Of a DNA stretch of 64,000 nucleotides, positions 57,401 through 64,000 are shown piece by piece. The position numbers and the translations under genes are program-made. The first letter of the stretch is position 1. Every line of letters starts with the position of its first letter. Source of the stretch: Dendrophyllia cribrosa (Eukaryota; Cnidaria; Anthozoa; Scleractinia; Dendrophylliidae); contig JAJLRJ010000006.1 of the NCBI GenBank assembly GCA_024195265.1, positions 988,501-1,052,500 of the forward strand, in the 5' to 3' direction. Under the pieces are notes generated by a model. That model was not told the origin of the DNA and ran no database searches. It saw only the letters and a list, made by a program, of their open reading frames with translations.

Positions 57401-60400
57401 GAAAACTATACGTTTTCTGTTACTATGGGAGCGTGTTTGTATTGGTCAGAGGAAGAAGAAAAATGGTCAAATAGAGGATGTAAGGTAGGCAAGCGCATTT
57501 AAGAAAACAAGACGACGAACGATACTAATGCTTTTCGGATGAGATTTTTGTGCAGCATGCAATTTTATGCATTGGACTCAAACTGGCCCACTCGAAAGTG
57601 AATCGAAGAACTCAGAGATTTCGAAGTCAAAGCATTATGCTTCCACTTAAAGAAATATCTCCTTACTGATACATCAACAAACTGAAAGGAGTAATGCCAC
57701 AAATATTTCAAATGTTTACTAGGTTCTATGTTAATTCGGTTTCCTATTTTGCTAAATTTATTTAGTGTTGTATCGCACTCTGCAGTGTTGCGCTTGAACT
57801 TAGTTCCAAGCCGGCACGAACAGATACTTCAGAAGAGTAGGCGATATTCTTTCCATCTTTCACGTGCTTACGCTTTGTGTGGCTACCTGTTTTCATCGAG
57901 ACTGGAAACGTGTTTTTAAAGCAGTTATGACGTCATGAGGATGCTGACGTTTTTGGGTCAAAAATGCCCCAAATGAAAACCAAGAACCTTAATAATAAAC
58001 GAAATACTTAACTAAATTGAATAGGCCACTCCGAAAATACCATAATAATCTTTTATGTGCAGGCTCAGCCTCACCGGGGTGTAATTATTCAATTCTCCTT
58101 TGTTAGAATGGCACAATGGAATTCAGAGTATAACGTTGCATTGTGTGTTCGTAAACAAATGTGCGCCGTATGCAAATTGCCAAGAAGTTGAAGCATAGCA
58201 CGTGCATTCGTGCTGAAAACAAAAGAAATTGGAAAAATCAGGCTTACATCAAGCACCACCAAAAACTGCACTTTAAAGAGTATTATGGTATTTTTCATCG
58301 TTTCTGAAGTGGGGAATTGAATTTTTTTTGAAGAGAGAATAAACCAAAATCAGAGTTTTAGTAAGTTTTTCACTACACAAAGCGATAAACTTGAAAAATG
58401 TAGCCCAATTTTATCAAGTTGCAATCCATTTTAATCATTGCCATCTGCAGCCCACTACTACTCTTAGAGCACTAGTAGAATAATTTTAACCAAAACGGAA
58501 GCATTATTTTGGTGTTTTCACTGATGTAAATTTGTCTTTTCGCTTTTTATATTAACACTAAAAATGGTGACATATCCCTCTTGCACCCTATTTTATATTT
58601 TATGATTGTCGTTATAGGTTGGCCCAGATTCAGTGAGTGGCAGAGTTCATTGTCTTTGTAACCACTTGACGTCATTTGGTGGAGATTTCTTTGTGGCACC
58701 AAATCCAATCGACTTTAAAAAAGTCTGGGCCGAGTTTGGCAGGCTCGGGGAGACTGGAAACTACGTTGTGCTTGCGACCATGTGCAGTATGTTGGCGCTG
58801 TACTTCATTGGTTTGATTTTTGCCCGACGCGCCGACAGAAATGACAAGCTTAAGGTATATATTTTAAAATTTATGGCAACTCACTTGTAGTCTCTCTGCC
58901 TCCGAGGAGGAGACCATGTCTGGCCATGCAGAGTGGAATAGAACACTGCACTCAAATTCTGATATTGAGGTCCCGGGTAAAATGATCAGTAGCGTGACTA
59001 CACCTGAGCTCAACTACTCGACCACACTTCTTTTTTGCAAACCGACCTCCTTCCTGCCAATTGGGATTCTGATTATTGTTTCTGATGTTTGAACACTTAG
59101 TACCACTTACAAGGACTAACTTAATCAATTAATTAAGTAATTAATTGGGTGATTGATTGATTGATTTTATCGATAAAATTGTTTCAAATAGAGAGAGAGA
59201 GAGAGCATATTTAGAGAAAAATGCACAAAATGATGATCATTAAGAGAGAAGTGAGCTCCTCGAGATAGCCATAGTAAGGTCGTCACTTGAAAAAATATAA
59301 AGAAAGGATTAATGATGCTCACATTGTTTTTTTTATGTTGCCTTGTTGAATAATGTGGCGCCTGGGTGGTCAGCTGCAAGAATGAGGAATAGGTTCACCA
59401 AAGCTCTTAACTGCCCGTAGCCAATGTTTCTTTGCTAAAATTGCTCTCCAAACTGCTTACTTTTTTATTATAGGTCATTGCAGAGTTTGGCCTCTCGGAT
59501 CGACAGGCTAGTGAAGGGCACACCTACTCCATTTCAATACAAACCGGCGCGTGGAGAAATTCAGGCACAACCGCCAACGTTGGTATGGTGCTGTATGGCG
59601 TTGACGATGTCTCAAAACCGATTATTGTCCCACATAATTACCAACATATGACATTTTTTGCTAGAGGCAGTGTGAATACATTTACTCTGTCTCTCGAAAA
59701 ATCACTGGGATCCTTGTTTAAAATAAATGTGTGGCATGATAACTCCGGAGATAGTCCTTCATGGTTTCTTCTAGAGATCGTTGTGGAAGATGTCCAAACA
59801 AAAGAGAAATGGCATTTTATTGCCAATCAGTGGCTTGCTGTGGAAAAAGGCCACGGAGAAATAGAGCTCGAGTTGAGGGCGGCATCTAATGACGAACTAC
59901 TGGAGTTTAAAAATGTGCTTCACTCACGAGCACAAATTGCTGTCGGCGATTCACATCTCTGGGTTTCAATCTTCACCAAGCCTCCACACAATCTATTCAC
60001 GCGGTGTCAGAGACTTTCGTGCTGTGTGTCAATCATTTTCTGTGCCATGGTAACGGGCGCCATGTTTTACCGTTTTGGTGCCAAAGCGACAGATGTATTT
60101 CACATTGGGCCGTTAAAAATTAGTTGGACAGAGATCAAGATAGGTATTCAGAGTGGCCTCGTTGCAGTACCAGTGAATATTCTGATTGTGACCATCTTTA
60201 AGAACAGTAAACAAACTGGAGACCAAGCGTCATCCGTGGGATGTCTCCCACATTTCTTTATTTACATTGGTTGGTTTCTCTGTGTGTCGGCCATGCTAAG
60301 CAGTGCTGCATTCACCGTATTTTACAGTTTAACTTGGGGAGCCGAAACCTCAAATCAGTGGCTTGTATCAATGACATTTTCACTCTTTGAAGACATCTTG

Positions 60401-63400
60401 CTTATTCAGCCTATCAAGGTGCTGTTTTTCGTTTGCTTTCTGTCAATAATCATCAGAAAACCATTGGAAATTGTCCAGGTTCATACATCGCAATTACATT
60501 TACCAGAAGATTACGCTCTTGGTGTCGATGAAAGGGAGGCACGAATTATCCAAATGGAAGAGTTACAAAATGCTCGTCGTCAGCGCAAGAAAGAACTGAA
60601 GGCATTCCGTGTGATCGTTGAAATAATTTTTTTCCTTGTGTTTATTTTTCTCTTTATGATTGTGTGCTATGGTAATCGCAATTCTGTGAGGTATGGTCTC
60701 ACAAAATCAGTTCATGATGTCTTCAAAGACTATTCAGAGGTAGGTAAAGGCAGCAGTTTATCCATTTATATTTTTATACAATTCACACTTACTTTGTTTC
60801 ATAGTATATTCCCTAAGCATGTACCATAACCACTTCAAGACTTTCCACCCACTCACACACCTACAAGATGTAAGAATACACGATTACATTACAATGATGT
60901 AAATCCTTACTATTATGAACCCTCGATTGTTGTTCTTGATTTCCATTTCACATCGTGACGGTACCGGTTCAAATGTTTTGACAGTATTTGTGAGGTAGGG
61001 TTTTTACTAGCCATGTGCTCACTAAGAAGTTCGTTTTTTTGACGGCTTTCTGACTGGTTAGCTTGCATGGAGAGGTCTTCCTTTCCTCCTCCTCCTCCTC
61101 CTCTTTCTTTTTTTCTTATTTTTCTTTAGCCAATCATCTTTTTAAAATTTCTAAAATAAAAAACATTTACAAACTAAGCGTGATTACCCCTTCTCCTCCT
61201 TCTCCTTCTTTTTCTTTTTCTTCTTCTTGCTCTTCTTCTTCTTCTTTTTCGTCAACTAATCGTCTTTTAAAAAACGAACTAAGCGTGATTAACTTGCAGG
61301 TGAATGATAGAGTGTCATTTTGGGGCTGGGTGAAAAACTCGTTTGTTCCTGGGATGTACAACACCAGCTGGTATAACAACTTGCCTTTTGATTATGACGA
61401 GGGATTTATCAGTAATAGAGAAAACTTCTTGGTTGGAATGCCAAGACTGAGACAAGTGCGAGTTCTTCCAGGTAAATAAGATTAACCCTTTAACTCCAAA
61501 CAGTGCCAAAAATCAAAATTCAAGAAAAATCCCAAATTTCATTTTGTATTGAAAAACAAATGTTACCATGTAAAAGTACTGCTAAAGAGGTTTTATACGA
61601 ATGGTCACACCATAGGATTTTGTCAACAGACTCAAACGTTAGAACTATAGTACATATCGCGTAATAAAATATAATATAACATACATAATATAAAAATAAA
61701 TTTATATTGCGCAAATATCAACCAATAGAGTTTTTAAATGCGCATTACAACGATTAAAGTAAAATGATTATTAAAACTACAATTAAAAACGTAACAAAGC
61801 TATTGATATAAAAGATGCATAGAAAATAAATTATTGCAATCGAATGCATGTCTGTAGATAAGTAATTGTCCAAAAATCTAATATATGCAAAATAACTAAT
61901 AAATTAATGCAAATAAGCGGTTTTAAAAAGATAGGATTTTACAGAAGATTGCCTCTGAGAGCTAGTAAAAGGGTTTTATAGCTCTGTCCTGTAACGTTGT
62001 TTAAGAGTAACTTTAATTAATCTGCAGCTAGTACATATATAAGTAGCTATGCGTTAAACTTGGCTTCCTATAACTTGTTACTTTTCATTTTTTACTTCAG
62101 CGCCAATTTAGCTTCTCAATCTTTTGTAAAATTACATGCATTTGGGACTTTTTTTCCAACGTTGAGCAGGTGCGCCCTTTAGGGTGAAAGGGTTGAAATC
62201 AGTCAGAATAAAAGGGTGTTTCTTGGTGTTGCGGAAACTATTGTTGGTTAGCTTTTGTGTTGTGGTGTGGGTATTGTTTACTTTCTTTTGAATCTTTTGT
62301 TTTACGTCATTTGGTGATCGCAACGCCAAGAAACCGCCGAATAAAATCATTCCGTAACAAAAGGGTTTCCGCAAGAAAGAAGTTGATTGTATGCCAACAA
62401 ATATAAAAACACTGGGTTAATTATTTCCCCTCAGGTTTCCTGGCAGAATCTGTGTTGCATCGTTAAATAACATGCTCTTAGAAGCTTACTAATTATGTTT
62501 GAAGCAGAACGCATTATTCGCTTTCTGATCACTGAATTTGTCTTGGCAGAAACACCTTGTGAAGTACAAACCCACATTGAGAGGAAACTTGGTATTCCAC
62601 GATGCCTGCCATTCTACAGCAGTGACAGACATGATACGACCCCTTATAACAAGCCGGGTTGGATGCCGGTCGATAACATCACTTTGTCGCTTGGAAACCA
62701 ATTGGATTCATTATGTCCAAAGCCATGGCAATATCTTAACGCGCATGACTTGAATACGGAGCCAATCCATGGCAAAATGGCCACGTACAGCGGAGGAGGA
62801 TATGTGGCAAGTCTTGGTTACAACTCGGAATCAGCACTAAATGTAATAGGAAGTTTGGAACAGGATAATTGGATCGATGACAAAACAGCCGCTGTTCTGG
62901 TTGAATGTACAGTTTTTGAGCCATCCACGTCCCTTTTTAGCGTTTTGAAGTACCTGTACGAAAGATACCCCACCGGAGGCGTTATAACAAGTAGCAAAGT
63001 AAAAACAGTCACCGTATATTTACCCCAGGGGTCTAATAGTTATCGGTCATTTTATCAAGTCTCTCAGGTACTATTAACGCTGGTCATCCTAGCATTTGCA
63101 ACCATGGAAATAGTGAAAGCGTTTCGTGGAGCGCGCGCGTACTTTACGCGCTTTTGGAGCTGGGTGGAAATAACATTATTATCATTTGCTTTTGCAGCAA
63201 TTGCAATAATGCTTTATAAAGAGAAATACGCGCGAGAGTACGTGAGAAATGTTCGTGCAAATCCTTTTGACAACTGGAGCACGGATCAGATTCTGCTTTG
63301 GTCGAAGGTCGAAGACTATCTATTGTCATGTGTTATGTTTATTATCACTTTGAAGACCTTGAGGCTTATTCGATTTAATCCTCATATCTACCAAATGCGA

Positions 63401-64000
63401 ATGACTCTTAAGGATTCCTTTACTCAGTTATATTCGTTTTCAATAGTGTTCCTTATCATTGTTCTAGCCTTTGCCTCGTTTGGGTACTTGGCTTTTGGTT
63501 CGTCCGTGATCGAATATTCTTCTCTCATACGAGCTGTCAGTTCATTGCTTCAAATGTTGATTGGTGGGAAATCGTCCTATTATCAACTAAAGGTTGCCTC
63601 GGAAAGTTTCTTAGGTCCTTTATTTCTTTTTGCATACTTGATAGCCGCATTGGCGATCATGCTTAATGTATTCCTCGCTATTTTGAACCATTCTTACACG
63701 ATCTCAAGGGAGGACACAGCCTCGGGTGGTGATGACATTGATTATGCTGATCTATTTCAATACCTATGGTCTTGTGCGAAATCTTTACATGACAGTATTT
63801 TCCTTGGAAAAACCAGGCGTAATTACTATGTGAATGGGCCATGCCGTAAAGGCCTAGAGTCTGAATCTAACTCTCCAAGACTGGCCTCTATGGATAGCCT
63901 TCGTGAAGTCCATTATCCAAGAGTGTCCCTCGAACATGCCGACGAGATGATTTCAGAGGTTTTGGCAAATTTATCGAGGTTATTTGATAATTCTGTTCAA
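44919..64000 (+). CDS. Gene B: polycystin-1-like receptor-channel, tandem paralog of gene A, 3' end beyond window
   Basis: Model: 44919-44985, 46315-46643, 47045-47186, 47318-47427, 48222-48280, 48915-49072, 50183-50915, 51444-52050, 53206-53373, 54068-54187, 54938-55126, 55986-56228, 56786-57484, 58618-58854, 59474-60739, 61300-61471, 62550 to beyond 64000. 6750 nt (2250 codons) are visible with every phase consistent and identical to gene A; exons 3, 4, 5, 14 and 16 have exactly the same length. Domains by residue: signal 1-18, F5/8C 23-179, SEA-like about 180-288, REJ 289-735, GAIN to 1225, GPS H-L-T 1224-1226, PLAT about 1300-1400, helices, TOP domain from 1710, channel to about 2190. Intron 12 needs a GC donor. 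No frame breaks, so the gene looks functional. Exon 1 is the least certain part. Confidence 0.9.
46315..46643 (+). CDS. Gene B exon 2: F5/8C domain, first part
   Basis: C-S-Q-A-L-G-M-E, I-E-D-S-Q-I, A-I-G-T-Q-G-Y-G and S-E-W-V-T-K match the domain and gene A exon 2. The W-x-x-V-D-L core strand is altered to M-I-V-I-Y-L. Confidence 0.9.
47045..47186 (+). CDS. Gene B exon 3: F5/8C domain, C-terminal part
   Basis: F-x-G-N-T-D-S-N-T-V through L-R-L-E-L-Y-G-C. 142 nt, as in gene A. Confidence 0.9.
47318..47427 (+). CDS. Gene B exon 4: SEA-like module, start
   Basis: G-H-Y-F-I-V-W-L ... Y-T-D-H-S-S-N-E-Y-E-D, aligned without gaps to gene A exon 4 (110 nt). Confidence 0.82.
48222..48280 (+). CDS. 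Gene B exon 5: SEA-like module, middle
   Basis: 59 nt, V-N-S-V-L-G-G-T-G-G-F-L-Y, phase 0/2. Its 3' end and donor lie inside a 53-bp tandem duplication, so a second identical donor sits 53 bases downstream; using it would shift the frame. Confidence 0.78.
48263..48368 (+). repeat. 53-bp tandem duplication spanning the exon 5 donor
   Basis: Units 48263-48315 and 48316-48368 differ at one base. Each includes GGGAACTAAG|gtaagcgact, the exon 5 donor. Confidence 0.93.
48915..49072 (+). CDS. Gene B exon 6: SEA-like module, C-terminal part
   Basis: S-S-F-T-T-L-V-T-A-I-V-E-I-H-C and a closing helix; phase 2 in, 1 out, as in gene A. Confidence 0.8.
49327..49875. repeat. GGGTACT/AGGGT dispersed repeat split by a SINE and a microsatellite
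   Basis: GGTCTAAAAATGGG appears at 49374 and again at 49797, on either side of the TAA microsatellite (49427-49481) and the SINE. Related skewed sequence lies at 52490-52915. Confidence 0.55.
49506..49745 (+). mobile_element. tRNA-derived SINE
   Basis: A-box-like TGGCGCAGTAATGAG and a good B box GGTTCGATTCCC are followed by a body (GTTGGTTCTCGTCCTTGCTC, CTCCGGGTACTCCGG) and an A/T-rich tail. A degenerate, inverted copy is at 24913-25125. Confidence 0.82.
50183..50915 (+). CDS. Gene B exon 7: REJ module, first half
   Basis: C-G-C-A-P-P, L-F-Y-S-W-K, M-T-Y-D-Y-G-F-I-N-I, L-S-A-S-N-S-Y-D and F-T-W-F-C mirror gene A exon 7. Donor AG|gtgaat, phase 2. Confidence 0.88.
51444..52050 (+). CDS. Gene B exon 8: REJ module, second half
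   Basis: R-C-F-S-N-C, N-S-P-P-K, C-H-V-N-P-L-E-G, D-F-L-I-T-C-W-G-W and L-P-I-G-D-P-A-N-D-Y: the conserved REJ positions. Confidence 0.9.
52490..52915. repeat. AGGGT-rich dispersed repeat, intron 8 of gene B
   Basis: Begins GGGGTGGGGTACTCCC and contains several copies of (A)GAATAGGGT and GGTCTAG. Same family as 49327-49875. Confidence 0.6.
53206..53373 (+). CDS. Gene B exon 9: GAIN subdomain A
   Basis: 56 helical residues starting V-R-R-P-K, phase 0/0, the counterpart of V-R-P-P-P in gene A exon 9. Confidence 0.8.
53643..53915. mobile_element. mariner-type MITE with TA flanks, intron 9 of gene B
   Basis: Ends CAACCCTGGCCAATACTTCT and its complement (…GTATTGGCCAGGGTTG), each flanked by TA. 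About 28-bp inverted ends, no coding capacity. Confidence 0.75.
53925..53998. repeat. TGAT tetranucleotide microsatellite
   Basis: About 17 near-perfect copies in intron 9 of gene B. Confidence 0.93.
54068..54187 (+). CDS. Gene B exon 10: GAIN subdomain A
   Basis: 40 residues with V-T-K-V-A-A-V-V-I-W, matching gene A exon 10. Phase 0/0. Confidence 0.78.
54389..54431. repeat. ATCT microsatellite
   Basis: About ten tetranucleotide copies in intron 10 of gene B. Confidence 0.92.
54938..55126 (+). CDS. Gene B exon 11: GAIN subdomain A
   Basis: 63 residues, G-N-A-L-T-L-L-S-E-A-T-D-F-M-A; phase 0/0, as in gene A. Confidence 0.82.
55986..56228 (+). CDS. Gene B exon 12: GAIN subdomain A/B junction, GC donor
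   Basis: 81 residues. Only the break CAG|gcgagt keeps phase 0 and joins to exon 13; the GT sites nearby are out of phase or follow an in-frame stop. It corresponds to gene A exon 12. Confidence 0.72.
56397..56503 (-). repeat. single arm of the intron-12 foldback family
   Basis: About 107 bp closely matching 17373-17479 in gene A, also in intron 12, here without the second arm. Strand assignment is arbitrary. Confidence 0.75.
56786..57484 (+). CDS. Gene B exon 13: GAIN subdomain B with two furin-like sites
   Basis: 233 residues. F-K-A-N-P-Y-T-W near the start; R-L-R-R|S-C and R-K-K-R|S-C at residues 1138-1154; C-L-Y-W-S-E and R-G-C at the GPS end. Confidence 0.9.
58037..58297. repeat. short inverted pair in intron 13 of gene B
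   Basis: GAAAATACCATAATAATCTT at 58037 and AAAGAGTATTATGGTATTTT at 58276 are inverted partners about 220 bases apart; possible ends of a small MITE. Confidence 0.4.
58618..58854 (+). CDS. Gene B exon 14: GPS cleavage site and first membrane helix
   Basis: H-C-L-C-N-H-L-T: residues for self-cleavage between L1225 and T1226 are intact. A hydrophobic helix follows, ending F-A-R-R-A-D-R. 237 nt, phase 0/0. Confidence 0.92.
59474..60739 (+). CDS. Gene B exon 15: PLAT domain and five membrane helices
   Basis: Y-S-I-S-I-Q-T-G, F-A-R-G-S-V-N-T-F and L-F-K-I-N-V-W-H-D-N mark PLAT. R-C-Q-R-L-S-C-C-V-S leads into the helices. The loop before the last helix is a charged, coiled-coil-like stretch (about residues 1650-1675) that gene A lacks. 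Ends V-C-Y-G-N-R-N. Confidence 0.92.
61072..61292 (+). repeat. about 110-bp polypyrimidine-rich tandem duplication before the exon 16 acceptor
   Basis: Two copies each start with a CTC/TTC run and end AACTAAGCGTGATTA(C/A). The second abuts the acceptor of exon 16. Confidence 0.75.
61300..61471 (+). CDS. Gene B exon 16: polycystin extracellular domain, start
   Basis: F-W-G-W-V, P-G-M-Y-N-T-S-W-Y-N and G-M-P-R-L-R-Q. 172 nt, phase 0 in and 1 out, as in gene A. Confidence 0.9.
61500..61650 (+). repeat. dispersed copy of the 106-bp satellite parent element, intron 16 of gene B
   Basis: GTGCCAAAAATCAAAATTCA, AGTACTGCTAAAGAG, CGAATGGTCACACCATAGGA and GACTCAAACGTTAGAAC, in the same order as 16622-16440 on the - strand. 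The satellite unit corresponds to its second half. Confidence 0.72.
62550..64000 (+). CDS. Gene B exon 17 (partial): TOP domain, channel region, start of tail
   Basis: Open to the window end (484 codons). Shows T-Y-S-G-G-G-Y, six hydrophobic helices, R-L-I-R-F-N-P-H, pore loop L-I-G-G-K-S-S (K2107) and S6 F-L-A-I-L-N. The tail has E-V-L-A-N-L-S-R-L-F near 63955, resembling a short coiled coil. The stop codon is beyond the window. Confidence 0.92.

Overview
This is an animal nuclear genome window, AT-rich and intron-rich, with long introns full of DNA-transposon debris, tRNA-derived SINEs and microsatellites. The protein families and repeat style fit an anthozoan cnidarian, most likely a stony coral. 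That taxon call is inference; no rRNA or mitochondrial marker is present.

The window is dominated by two tandem, same-strand (+) paralogous genes for very large polycystin-1-like proteins (PKD1/PKD1L/PKDREJ family). Gene A (490-26974) is complete in 17 coding exons, predicted 2379 aa. Gene B (44919 to beyond 64000) has the same 17-exon layout, with the same intron phase at every junction, and is cut by the window end inside its last exon (2250 codons visible). Both encode, in order: a signal peptide, an F5/8 type C (discoidin) domain, a SEA-like module, a REJ module, a GAIN domain with two furin-like sites and an intact GPS cleavage motif, a first membrane helix, a PLAT/LH2 domain, five more helices, the polycystin extracellular (TOP) domain and a six-helix polycystin channel. 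The exon models come from reading splice junctions, checking phase, and comparing the two paralogs with each other.

Intron 3 of gene A carries a decayed ISL2EU-type DNA transposon (about 4396-9293): inverted ends, a broken THAP plus DDE transposase on the + strand and a broken SWIM/YqaJ nuclease on the - strand, with a further foldback element nested in it. Other introns hold mariner-type MITEs with TA flanks, foldback elements, SINEs and microsatellites.

The 18 kb between the genes (26975-44918) shows no convincing host gene. It holds the 3' UTR of gene A, a 132-bp tandem duplication, near-perfect palindromic MITEs, two non-LTR retrotransposon fragments, and a striking 106-bp minisatellite (41115-42535) with a three-unit higher-order pattern and inverted partner units at 40240-40515. 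The satellite unit matches dispersed copies in introns of both polycystin genes.

The two genes probably encode paralogous cell-surface receptor-channels. Both keep the GPS residues for self-cleavage, and both have replaced the acidic selectivity-filter residue of PKD2 channels with a small residue followed by lysine, so they may need a PKD2-type partner.
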